A DNA stretch of 32,244 nucleotides from an uncultured Eubacteriales bacterium. GTDB lineage: Bacteria > Bacillota > Clostridia > Monoglobales > Monoglobaceae. The notes under the pieces are model-generated. The model was given only the letters and a program-made list of their open reading frames with translations. It was not told the DNA's origin and did not search any database. The position numbers and the translations under genes were made by a program. The DNA lies in the NCBI GenBank assembly GCA_905205855.1, contig CAJLFL010000003.1:1-32244 (forward strand), written 5' to 3'. Below, in pieces: positions 1 through 7,810 of the stretch; the first letter of the stretch is position 1; every line of letters begins with the position of its first letter.

Positions 1-43
1 ATATGCGATACCTCTGTCGGCGCCTGCTTCGGCTTCCATGTGT

Positions 44-1939
44 CTATGCATTGTCTTGTAATATCCACACAGCCATTTTTGATTTTTCACTCCACAGTTT
101 TCCTGCCGAAGCATAATCTGTCATTATAATATATTTGTTGTCTTTCAGTTTAACCTTTGCCGCAACTATATGATCAAAGGGAACGCTGTCATTATCCGCC
201 AAACAAACATCTGCGTGTCCGCTGTTGTCTATATCAACAGAAACCGGTTCATCAACGCTGTATCCCAACCGATTGTCCTGTGCAAGCATAATCGGACCGC
301 GTCTGAGTGCAATATGATTTTTTGCTTTGGAATCCTCTTTGTCATATGTCGGAATCACATAATTGTGTCCCCAAACAACCTTATTCATCAGTATCTGATG
401 TCCGTATGAAACGGGACGTATTACTTTTGTTCTCATATCCAAAACGATTTCAATTTTGTCACCGTTGCTCCATAGCCTTGAAATTGGTATATAACCTTTG
501 CATACCGGTACGGATTGACCGTTTACGGAAACTGCTGTGTTTTCACTCCAGAACGGATTGTGCAGCTTTAGTTCAAATTCTGTACTTTTGTTTAAATTGA
601 CTGTAATCTCAATATTTCCTGATTTAGGATATTCTGTTTTGGTTTCAAAGCTGACCGTTTCTCCGTTTAAAGCGGTTGTTTCCGCAGTGCCGCCAATATA
701 CAGGTTCATAATAAATTCCTGACCGGTCTGCAAAAGATGTATCTCAGGCACCAAACCGATTCCGAGGGAACCTATACATGCACAGCAGCCGTAATAGTGA
801 TTGTCAGACATTTGTTTCAGTCCGCCGATGGCGTTACCGCGTGTTCCCGATGTAAGAGGACTGTAACTGTCAAATGGCAGAGGTTCAGCTATCAGATCAC
901 AGTGTTCATCATGTATGGAGACTTCGATTATATTTTCGGTATTCAAAGAGCCTAAATAAGCGTTATACAGTGATGTTTCAAAAGCGTCTGCATACTTTGA
1001 ATTACCTGTGATAAGGTTTAAAAGGCACATAAATTTCATTAAGGTGACCGTTATGCAGGTTTCCTGCATGATTTCTCCGTTTGTGGTGTTTGCCTGCCTC
1101 ACGGAGGAATGGTCGAATAACTCTGAGCTGCAGCCGCAGCAGCCTATCACGGTAAAGTCATTTTCCAAAATTCTGTCTGCAAAGTTTATAACAGCGGTCT
1201 TGTACCATTCAGTTCCGGTTGCTTTATAGTATTCAAGCAAGCCTTCAAAGCAGGAAATCATTTCGTATGCTTTGGTTATCGGATACTGGTATGGCATAAG
1301 CTCATCCTTGTATGCAAGTTCAAAAATATTTACAATGTCTGTTCCGCCGCTGTTTACAATGTATTCCGCAAAGTCCAGATACCGTTTCTCTTTGGTTATA
1401 AAGTACAGATGCATAATCGGTTCAAGTATAGAGGAGGAATTAAGCCCTCTCCAGTGCCTTGTGGCTGAGGTTATCGGAATTTTCGACGGCTCATTGCCTA
1501 TTTTGCCGATAATGTAATCAACCTGTCCGGTCATAGATTTGATAATCCTGTTTTTTAATTCATTATCGGTGCATATTTCCAAAAAGTATTGCATTCCGAG
1601 CAGAACATATTTTCTGCACCATATATCCCATCCGTCAAATTCGTGATTTTTTGAATATGTGCTGATTCTGCCGTCCTCGTCGGCGCTTTCAAGCATATCG
1701 GATATTGTATGCGCCAGAATATCGTATAATTGCTTGTTTTTGGTATAAGAGTATACAAAGCATGCTCCGCGCATCATTTTTCCCCAATATTCTCCGCGCC
1801 AGCCGGCGTCATAGTCCGAATCTTCTCCGAACTGCTGCACAAATCTTCGCCAAAGCTCCGGCTTAAGCAGCTGCTCCTTTTCGGCAAATTTCATTGTCTT
1901 ATCAATAAAACCGTTGTATTTGTAGTTAATCTTATTCAT
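44..1939 (-). CDS. GH127/DUF1680-type glycoside hydrolase (beta-L-arabinofuranosidase-like)
   Basis: This 631-residue protein has no signal peptide and should be cytoplasmic. It resembles the GH127/DUF1680 family, whose characterised member HypBA1 removes beta-L-arabinofuranose using a Zn-bound cysteine nucleophile. The family's metal and nucleophile residues appear to be present: an E-x-C motif in QETCITV (E293, C295) and a Cys-Cys pair in YYGCCACIG (C385, C386). An alpha/alpha-barrel-like helical N-terminal part (about 1-420) is followed by a beta-rich C-terminal part containing HNPFWSENTAVSVNG, as in the family. The start ATG at 1939 has only a weak AAAAAAGG ribosome site. The gene follows the ADP-ribosylglycohydrolase-fold gene by 60 bp and is probably co-transcribed with it. 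Family assignment is fairly sure. The sugar is unknown, because DUF1680 covers several activities. Confidence 0.85.
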   Translation of the reverse strand: MNKINYKYNGFIDKTMKFAEKEQLLKPELWRRFVQQFGEDSDYDAGWRGEYWGKMMRGACFVYSYTKNKQLYDILAHTISDMLESADEDGRISTYSKNHEFDGWDIWCRKYVLLGMQYFLEICTDNELKNRIIKSMTGQVDYIIGKIGNEPSKIPITSATRHWRGLNSSSILEPIMHLYFITKEKRYLDFAEYIVNSGGTDIVNIFELAYKDELMPYQYPITKAYEMISCFEGLLEYYKATGTEWYKTAVINFADRILENDFTVIGCCGCSSELFDHSSVRQANTTNGEIMQETCITVTLMKFMCLLNLITGNSKYADAFETSLYNAYLGSLNTENIIEVSIHDEHCDLIAEPLPFDSYSPLTSGTRGNAIGGLKQMSDNHYYGCCACIGSLGIGLVPEIHLLQTGQEFIMNLYIGGTAETTALNGETVSFETKTEYPKSGNIEITVNLNKSTEFELKLHNPFWSENTAVSVNGQSVPVCKGYIPISRLWSNGDKIEIVLDMRTKVIRPVSYGHQILMNKVVWGHNYVIPTYDKEDSKAKNHIALRRGPIMLAQDNRLGYSVDEPVSVDIDNSGHADVCLADNDSVPFDHIVAAKVKLKDNKYIIMTDYASAGKLWSEKSKMAVWILQDNA

Positions 1940-1999
1940 ATATCATTAGCCTTTTTTGTCGTGTATTTTATAAAGATTTACGCTCTTTCGACTAATTGC

Positions 2000-3427
2000 C
2001 TAACCGAAAAGTATAATCGGTATAAGAAGCATATCAAAATGACCGTCGCAGCTTATTGAGATAACAAGCATATTTTTTGAATTTACATTTTCGCCTGCGG
2101 TTACGGTATATTCTGCATGCTCGGACTGAGTCGGATTCATGCACGAGATACTCTTGTTCCCTATTACGCTCCATCCGTCCGGCAGCATCCATTTGATGTT
2201 GTATGATTTCTGTGAAACAAATTTATTTTTCAGTGAAAGCTTAAATGATATTTCACCGTTTGGCGTTATTTCCGGTTTATCGCTGTATTCAATAAGGCAT
2301 TTTGCAAGCAGGGACTCATATTCCGCATAATAGCCGCTGCGGTTTTCAAGAGATAATGCAAAATCGTTACCCATAAATTTTTCTGTATCGATATCGTCAG
2401 AGGTATTATCTGCGTCATCACATATGGTGATATTATGCAGATTTACAATCTCATTTGTAAGCTGAGTGCAGGTTAAAGGTATCTCCATACTGTTGTCTGC
2501 AACGTCTGCAGCACCGGTGTTTATACATTTTGTTATTATATCATCGCCTATATGATCTTTCCAGTCATTGGGAATAATCGCCGTGCCGTGCATGATACCG
2601 AGCAATGCGCCTGCTGTGGCGCAGGTACAATCGGTATCATCGCCGCAGTTGCAGGCTATAAGCAGCGTCTTTTTAAAATCTCCGCCGCCGTAAAGCAAGC
2701 CTATTACGGTATAGCCTATATTTGCAGGCGCCTGAAACCAACCAAGCTCAGGATCTGCAAGTGACATTTCGGCAAGAGTATTGCGCGCGTCCTGCCAACT
2801 CATGCCGTTTTTGTAACATTCAACAGCCTTTGTAATATATTTAAACATTCTTGAGTCTGACGGAATTTTTGAAAGTCCGATTTCAAGAAGCTTATTTATA
2901 TCATCAACTATAAATGCAGCTGATTCAACTGCTGCGATAAATATTGCCGCATATGTACCCTCGCCGCTGCCGTGATCCACACAGGAATCCTCATATGCAT
3001 ATCGTATGGCGGATTCAACCTTTCCGGGATAGAGGCATGCCCAGACTTCTGTTCTTATCCATGCGCCGTTTGAATGCTTCCAATAGTTTTTATACTCGCC
3101 GGAGATTGGCGGAACAAGACCGTGACGCATATTTGCTTTTGATATTCCGTATTCGTTCCAGTAAGGCGTTATATATTCCAGCCAGTATTCACCGAGAACC
3201 TTTGAATTAAGAGCTTTTGCGCCCTCATTTTTAAATGCCAGAAGCCATACAAGCTGTAAATCAAGATCGTCATTGGGCAGCGGAGCACCTGCTTTGGTTG
3301 AAAATCCTTTGCAGTCGTTTATTTCTCTCAGTCCTTCATATGGCGTGCCGAGAGTTCCTCCTATATTTTTGCCGAGCCAGCAGGCATAGATTTTATCTCT
3401 CAGCTCTGCTTTATTAAGTTTTATCAT
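2000..3427 (-). CDS. ADP-ribosylglycohydrolase-fold protein with C-terminal beta-rich extension
   Basis: This is a 475-residue protein. Residues 1 to about 320 look like the all-helical ADP-ribosylglycohydrolase (ARH/DraG) fold. The two acidic metal-binding clusters are visible as NDDLDLQ (52-58) and NCGDDTDCTCATAGALLG (260-277). The first replaces the usual TDDT signature, so activity on ADP-ribose is not assured. Residues about 340-475 are beta-rich and end in a segment resembling an Ig-like sandwich (ISFKLSLKNKF, WMLPDGWSVIG), which minimal ARH enzymes lack. The start ATG has an excellent AAGGAGGT site. The next gene downstream is a GH127-type glycosidase and the upstream one an AraC regulator, so a role in cleaving a glycoside in sugar catabolism is at least as likely as ADP-ribose removal. 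That role is inferred from context only. Confidence 0.8.
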   Translation of the reverse strand: MIKLNKAELRDKIYACWLGKNIGGTLGTPYEGLREINDCKGFSTKAGAPLPNDDLDLQLVWLLAFKNEGAKALNSKVLGEYWLEYITPYWNEYGISKANMRHGLVPPISGEYKNYWKHSNGAWIRTEVWACLYPGKVESAIRYAYEDSCVDHGSGEGTYAAIFIAAVESAAFIVDDINKLLEIGLSKIPSDSRMFKYITKAVECYKNGMSWQDARNTLAEMSLADPELGWFQAPANIGYTVIGLLYGGGDFKKTLLIACNCGDDTDCTCATAGALLGIMHGTAIIPNDWKDHIGDDIITKCINTGAADVADNSMEIPLTCTQLTNEIVNLHNITICDDADNTSDDIDTEKFMGNDFALSLENRSGYYAEYESLLAKCLIEYSDKPEITPNGEISFKLSLKNKFVSQKSYNIKWMLPDGWSVIGNKSISCMNPTQSEHAEYTVTAGENVNSKNMLVISISCDGHFDMLLIPIILFG

Positions 3428-3459
3428 AATTATTTACCTCCTTTTTCAAAAAGCATAAC

Positions 3460-3511
3460 AAAAAACCCTGCTTTTGTCTTTAGGCAAATAAAAGACAAAA
3501 GTAGGGTTTTT
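3460..3511 (-). terminator. Strong hairpin between the AraC gene and the glycohydrolase pair
   Basis: The two arms (3461-3481 and 3491-3511) pair over 21 positions with a single G-T wobble and a 9-nt loop. On the minus strand the hairpin is followed by a run of six T (3465-3460), the form of a rho-independent terminator. It overlaps the stop codon of the AraC gene and ends only 33 nt before the next start codon. The plus side also carries a T5 run, so it may act in both directions. Confidence 0.75.
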
Positions 3512-4361
3512 AAAGCTTGCTGAATTTTCCGGGGGTGACATTATACATTTCTTTAAAATGATTATAAAACAGCTTTTTGTCACTGTATCCGACCTCTGAC
3601 ATAATATCCTCAATGGATTTGCCGGTGTTTTTCAGCATTTCCGCTGCCTTTGAAATTCTTTTTTCTTTAAGGTAGGCGGAAAAGCTTTTGCCGCAGTACT
3701 TTTTTAAAAGATTTCCGAAGTACACAGGGTTGTAAAAAGTCTGCGCCGCAATTTCTTTAAGAGAAATCTTTTGACTGTAGTTTTCGTCTATATAGCTGAG
3801 TATGTCATCAAGCAATACATTTGCTTTTACAGCGCCGTTATTGCCGGTCGGCTTAATCCGTCTGAGAAGCTTGCTGAACAATATCCGCACGCCGCCCTGC
3901 ATGACAGATTTATAACCCGGTTCTTTGGCATTGTATTCTCTTATAAGCATATCTATGACGGAATCTGTTTCATTCAGTTCGGCGCCTTCAAAGTGTATGC
4001 ATTGGTAAGGCAGCGCACTGATTTCAAATTCGGTAAACATGCTGTGCCTGAAAAGGGTTATAATACTTTCGGCGTCTATAAGTTCTGAACTTATAAACTC
4101 CGGAGTTATAAGTATATTTACAAGCTTTGTACCGGCAGAGGCTTCAAAGCTATGCGTCTGACCGCAGCTTATAAACACCAGATCTCCGTGGTGAGTTACA
4201 TATTTTGTATCGTCAATATAATGTATGCACTCTCCGCTCTTTGTATAAACAAGTTCAAAAAAGTCGTGTATGTGTTTATCCTCTGACGGTTCCGGTGTAT
4301 ACTCGTTTATATAGATATTTTCTTCTTTTGAAATAAGCAGTTCTTTTTTATAGGATAGCAT
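3510..4361 (-). CDS. AraC-family transcriptional regulator with cupin sensor domain
   Basis: This 283-residue regulator has two parts. An N-terminal cupin-like ligand domain (about 10-110) includes the HIHDFFELVY stretch with conserved histidines. A C-terminal AraC/XylS DNA-binding domain (about 180-283) has the first helix-turn-helix near 201-224 (LKEIAAQTFYNPVYFGNLLK) and the second near 250-280, ending in the family signature GYSDKKLFYNHFKEMYNVTP. This architecture is typical of sugar-responsive activators in Clostridia. The ATG at 4361 lies 10 nt after a GGAG site. The gene is directly upstream, on the same strand, of the two glycohydrolase genes, its likely targets by context. Hairpins lie on both sides (3460-3511 and 4381-4419), and I found no convincing promoter in the 64 bp before it. 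The ligand is unknown. Confidence 0.9.
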   Translation of the reverse strand: MLSYKKELLISKEENIYINEYTPEPSEDKHIHDFFELVYTKSGECIHYIDDTKYVTHHGDLVFISCGQTHSFEASAGTKLVNILITPEFISSELIDAESIITLFRHSMFTEFEISALPYQCIHFEGAELNETDSVIDMLIREYNAKEPGYKSVMQGGVRILFSKLLRRIKPTGNNGAVKANVLLDDILSYIDENYSQKISLKEIAAQTFYNPVYFGNLLKKYCGKSFSAYLKEKRISKAAEMLKNTGKSIEDIMSEVGYSDKKLFYNHFKEMYNVTPGKFSKL

Positions 4362-4380
4362 GATATATCGGCTCCGTTTA

Positions 4381-4419
4381 TTTAATAAAGGAATCCCGGA
4401 AAGAGATTCCTTTATTAAA
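4381..4419 (-). terminator. Hairpin terminator after ytfJ
   Basis: This is a perfect 15-bp inverted repeat (4381-4395 with 4405-4419) with a 9-nt loop, directly after the ytfJ stop codon. On the minus strand the distal arm is itself T-rich (CCTTTATTAAA), but no clean T run follows, so termination may be only partial. Confidence 0.6.
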
Positions 4420-4425
4420 GCTTAT

Positions 4426-4899
4426 TTACGCATCAGGATTCTGTGCCGAAAAATCCTCCTCGTCAAGATCCTCCGGAGTAATTTCAACAGCGTCCTTTTT
4501 CTTTCCGAAAAATTCCGAAACCTTGTCAATAGCATCGGGAGCCATATCAAGCAGACGATCATATATGCTGTTTTGCGGAGTAACGGAAATCATACGTACC
4601 TTACCGTTGCCGACAACCAGAAATGCCTCCGGTGTAAGAGAAATACCGCCGCCCGTTGCGCCGCCGAACATATTGTTTGGCTCGTCTGTATCGGAGGTCT
4701 TTTGCTTTGCCGCGCGGTATTTTTCAAATTCAGAACCGCCAACGCCAAAACCGATAGCAACCTTTGAAATGGGAATAACAACAGTGCCGTCAGGCGTTGT
4801 TATGGCATCGCCGACAATGGTATTGACATCAATCATGTCTTTAAGTCCCTGCAGAGCAGTATACATGATTCCTTCTATTGGGTGCTTGCTTTCAGCCAT
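4426..4899 (-). CDS. ytfJ: GerW/YtfJ family sporulation protein
   Basis: This 157-residue protein matches the YtfJ/GerW family. Family features seen are the N-terminal HPIEGIMYTALQGLKDMID, the central IPISKVAIGFGVGGSEF, and a glycine-rich stretch MFGGATGGGISLTPEAFLVV. In Bacillus subtilis GerW is made during sporulation and is needed for normal spore germination. The family is also found in many Clostridia. The ATG at 4899 is preferred because an AAGGAAG site lies 8 nt upstream. A GTG nine bases earlier sits on top of that site. The start overlaps the end of the DUF2953 gene by 8 bp, showing translational coupling. The acidic C-terminus (ITPEDLDEEDFS) is a tail of unknown role. Presence of the gene hints at, but does not prove, a spore-forming ancestry. 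Confidence 0.92.
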   Translation of the reverse strand: MAESKHPIEGIMYTALQGLKDMIDVNTIVGDAITTPDGTVVIPISKVAIGFGVGGSEFEKYRAAKQKTSDTDEPNNMFGGATGGGISLTPEAFLVVGNGKVRMISVTPQNSIYDRLLDMAPDAIDKVSEFFGKKKDAVEITPEDLDEEDFSAQNPDA

Positions 4900-5602
4900 T
4901 TTGAACACTTCCTTTTTTTATTTTTGTAAAATAAGTAATACCGGCGCGCAGCCCTTGTTTTACCAGTGCGTTTATAATATGTGCAGGTCTTACTTTAATT
5001 ATACTTTCAATTTCAAGCCGAAATCTTTTTCCGTAAAAATCCGGAGTAACGGATATGGTCGGATATACAATATGCATATATCGTGATAAAATGGGATATA
5101 TAATTCCGACTGCGCCCCAGACAGAGGAGTATGCTATTCCGGTATATGCCGGATTATCAAGACCGATATCAAGCTCAGCTCTTAAAATGGGAATATCAAT
5201 TTTATACCTCAAATCTCCGAAAAAGTCAAGGATAAAATCCTTATATCGTTCAAAAATATCTTTGTATTCATGAAAAACAGCTCTCAGCTCAGAAAGTTTT
5301 AAGCCGCTTTCACTGTCATAAACCTTTGCTCCGTCTGATTTTAATTTGTCAATAATTGAATTTTTTTTTGCTTTTTTTTTTTTCGTAGAATTTGTTTCTT
5401 CGGTTTTTTTAGCTGTTGATGTTGTATTGGTATTTGCAGAGGTGTCAAGTATTTTCTTTCTGAAGCCGAATACACGCAGCTCTGCGACGGCTTTCTTGTC
5501 CGTTACATGAAGGCAAATCCTCCATACAGACCAAAGCGCGCAGGACAGCAGAATAACTGCCAAAACTATAACGGCGAATACGGCTATAAAGACATAACGC
5601 AC
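4892..5602 (-). CDS. ytfI: DUF2953 membrane-anchored protein (YtfI-like)
   Basis: This protein of about 236 residues has one N-terminal membrane helix (residues about 4-28, VFIAVFAVIVLAVILLSCAL) and a soluble domain with the DUF2953 pattern, including the C-terminal YPTISVTPDFYGKRFRLEIE. A Lys/Thr/Asn-rich linker (about 55-85) separates the two. The function is unknown. The family is repeatedly found next to ytfJ, as here. Start choice: an ATG at 5608 lies 1 nt after the GGGGAGG site, too close. The in-frame GTG at 5602 has a 7-nt gap and is preferred. The linker is encoded by A runs of 12 and 9 on the coding strand (5361-5383), a place prone to slippage or sequencing error. Confidence 0.82.
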   Translation of the reverse strand: MRYVFIAVFAVIVLAVILLSCALWSVWRICLHVTDKKAVAELRVFGFRKKILDTSANTNTTSTAKKTEETNSTKKKKAKKNSIIDKLKSDGAKVYDSESGLKLSELRAVFHEYKDIFERYKDFILDFFGDLRYKIDIPILRAELDIGLDNPAYTGIAYSSVWGAVGIIYPILSRYMHIVYPTISVTPDFYGKRFRLEIESIIKVRPAHIINALVKQGLRAGITYFTKIKKGSVQNG

Positions 5603-5650
5603 GGACATACCTCCCCTCAGCCAAGCATGATATGCAGTGTAATCAGAAAA

Positions 5651-6268
5651 TCACTGTATTTCAGAATCGTTGTTTTCGGATTCATCAATTACAGGCAGAC
5701 TGATTTGTTCAGGCTCAACAGATAATTCAAGCTGTTCAACATCATCTTCGGGATGACCGAAGCTTTCAAATTCCGGAAGCTCAGAAAGAGAGGCAATGCC
5801 GAAACAGCGCAGAAATTCACGTGTTGTACCGAATAAGATAGGCTTTCCGGGTGCGTCAAGTCTTCCGACTTCTTCAATCAGATTACGTTCGATAAGCCTG
5901 TTTACAACATAATCACAGTTTACACCTCTGATATGTTCAATCGCAGAACGTGTGACAGGCTGTTTATAAGCAATTATGGATAAAACCTCTATAGCGGCAT
6001 TTGACAGGCTCTGTTTGCGCCTCGGCTCAGCAAGAGCCAATACATAATCATGATATTCGCCTCTGGTGCACATCTGATATGAATCCTCAAGGCGGATAAG
6101 CTGCAGACCTCGGCGTTCGTATGTATATTCGTCAGCCATTTTTTTTAGGATCTCTCTTAAAGAACGCTTGTCCACATCAACAATGTCGGCAAGCTTTTCA
6201 AGCTCAACCGCATCGCCTGCTGCAAATAAAACCGCCTCTAATATTGATTGTATTTCTCTGATTTCCAT
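5651..6268 (-). CDS. scpB: Segregation and condensation protein B
   Basis: This 205-residue protein is ScpB, the winged-helix dimer that joins ScpA and the SMC ATPase in the bacterial condensin that organises and separates chromosomes. It begins with the typical EIQSILEAVLFAAGDAVELE and contains the winged-helix signature ALAEPRRKQSLSNAAIEVL, followed by IAYKQPVTRSAIEHIRGVN. Length fits the family (about 190-210). An AAAAGGAAA site precedes the ATG. The gene is 14 bp after scpA on the same strand. The acidic tail after about 170 is variable in the family. The assignment is firm. Confidence 0.96.
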   Translation of the reverse strand: MEIREIQSILEAVLFAAGDAVELEKLADIVDVDKRSLREILKKMADEYTYERRGLQLIRLEDSYQMCTRGEYHDYVLALAEPRRKQSLSNAAIEVLSIIAYKQPVTRSAIEHIRGVNCDYVVNRLIERNLIEEVGRLDAPGKPILFGTTREFLRCFGIASLSELPEFESFGHPEDDVEQLELSVEPEQISLPVIDESENNDSEIQ

Positions 6269-6282
6269 GTTTAGATTTCCTT

Positions 6283-7056
6283 TTATTCTTCGATAAAGTC
6301 AAGGTTCATTTCAGGGTTGTTGTCTGTACGGTATATTTTTGGATTGGAAATATCACCGTTGTCGTTATTATATTCAACCTTGATTTTTTTCATTTTTATA
6401 AGTTCAAGCACTGCCAAAAAGGAGGCTACAGCTTCGGGCTTGGAGCGTATTCCCTTAAATAATTCTTTAAACATCATACGGCTTTTGGATATAAGACGCT
6501 TCCATATGCCTGCCGCCTTTTGGCGTACAGAAACCTTTTCGTGACCGACAATGCCGGCAAATGACTGTTTTGGCGGAGGCTGCTTGCGTTCCATCTTCTG
6601 ATAGGCGCGTTTATAAGCGAGAATCAGATTCTCCGGTGTCATACCGGCATAACTCCATTCAGCCGGCGGACGCTCAATCGCGTCGGGCGTTTTATAAAAA
6701 CGTGTGCTTCCGATATGCTGACGTCCTTTAAAGAATTCGGCTGCGCCCTTTACCTTGCTGTATTCAATAAGTCTAAGCATAAGTTCTTCTCTGGGGTCAA
6801 TGCCGTCATCAGCTTCGTCCTCCGGTTTGGGCAGAAGCATTTTTGATTTAATTTGCAGCAGTGTTGCGGCAAGCACCAAAAATTCACTGGAAACCTCCAG
6901 ATCGATTTCCTTCATGTCCTGCATTACGGCAAGATATTGTTCAAGTATGACCGAAATCGGTATATCGTATATGCTTACCTTGTTTTTCCTTACCAGAGTT
7001 AAAAGCAGATCCAAAGGACCTTCAAAATTATCCAGTTTAAAACTTAATTGCTCCAT
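6283..7056 (-). CDS. scpA: Segregation and condensation protein A
   Basis: This 257-residue protein is ScpA, the kleisin subunit of the SMC condensin complex. It starts with the family signature FKLDNFEGPLDLLLTLVRKN, followed by VSIYDIPISVILEQYLAVM and FLVLAATLLQIKSKMLLP, which form the N-terminal SMC-neck and ScpB-binding region. The C-terminal winged-helix part contains VASFLAVLELIKMKKIKVE. An AAGGTG ribosome site is suitably spaced before the ATG. The gene lies 16 bp after the protease gene and 14 bp before scpB, so the set is one operon. Length is normal. Confidence 0.96.
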   Translation of the reverse strand: MEQLSFKLDNFEGPLDLLLTLVRKNKVSIYDIPISVILEQYLAVMQDMKEIDLEVSSEFLVLAATLLQIKSKMLLPKPEDEADDGIDPREELMLRLIEYSKVKGAAEFFKGRQHIGSTRFYKTPDAIERPPAEWSYAGMTPENLILAYKRAYQKMERKQPPPKQSFAGIVGHEKVSVRQKAAGIWKRLISKSRMMFKELFKGIRSKPEAVASFLAVLELIKMKKIKVEYNNDNGDISNPKIYRTDNNPEMNLDFIEE

Positions 7057-7072
7057 GCTAACACCTTAGTTT

Positions 7073-7759
7073 TTAATGTATAAACGAACTTATAATAGTG
7101 CTGTAAAACGACAATATACCGCTTCTGCATAAAAGTAAAAGATTGTCAAATACAGGCAGATTGATAATTATAATCAGTATAATAAATCCGTAGCGTTCAT
7201 ATTCCATCAGTTTAAAATAAAGCCGTTCCGGCAGAATTGCGGTCAAAACCTTTGAACCGTCAAGCGGAGGAATAGGAATAAGATTAAACAATCCCAGACC
7301 GATGTTTACCGCAGCGAGGTATCTGCATATGATGTAAGTAACCGAGGCAAGCTTAAACAATAAATCCGTATCGGACCTAAAACTCATTCCGCCAAGTGCG
7401 ACTACGCCTATTTGCGCAAAAAATGCGAGCAGAAAGTTTGAAAACGGTCCGGCAAGGGAGGTTATTATCATACCTGATTTCTTTGATTTAAAGTTCCAGG
7501 GGTTTACCGGTACGGGACGCGCCCAGCCAAAGCCAAACAGAAACAGGCAAAGAGCGCCGAACGGATCTAAATGCCGCAAAGGATTGAGCGAAAGTCTGCC
7601 GGAAAGCTCGGCAGTTCTGTCACCCATCACATTGGCGGCAAGTCCGTGTGAAAGCTCGTGTACGGTAAGAGAAAGCAATACACAAAATGCAATAATTAAT
7701 GTGTAGAGCAGCTTTTCCCCCAATGTCATATTTGTGTTAAGAAGCATAGAAATCAGCAT
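7073..7759 (-). CDS. Site-2 protease family (M50) membrane metalloprotease
   Basis: This 228-residue integral membrane protein has the zinc protease motif HELSH at residues 34-38 in the first core helix (VHELSHGLAANVMGD). The second metal-ligand motif of M50 peptidases, NLIPIPPLDGS with Asp167, lies in a later helix. Several hydrophobic helices are visible (about 15-40, 65-80, 98-122, 135-165, 180-205). This compact YwhC/rhomboid-like M50 subgroup lacks PDZ domains. It commonly sits before scpA in Clostridia, but substrates are unknown. The start ATG has an AAAGGA site 9 nt upstream. The gene is 51 bp after lysA on the same strand. Confidence 0.9.
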   Translation of the reverse strand: MLISMLLNTNMTLGEKLLYTLIIAFCVLLSLTVHELSHGLAANVMGDRTAELSGRLSLNPLRHLDPFGALCLFLFGFGWARPVPVNPWNFKSKKSGMIITSLAGPFSNFLLAFFAQIGVVALGGMSFRSDTDLLFKLASVTYIICRYLAAVNIGLGLFNLIPIPPLDGSKVLTAILPERLYFKLMEYERYGFIILIIIINLPVFDNLLLLCRSGILSFYSTIISSFIH

Positions 7760-7810
7760 ATTTACAGTTCCTTTCGGATTATTCTCTTTCTGACAGCGCG
7801 CATATGCGGT

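Noticed and set aside
1..39. Possible start of a further minus-strand gene after the GH127 gene (ATG at 39)
   Set aside because: Only 13 codons are visible, with no ribosome site before the ATG. Nothing can be concluded at the window edge.
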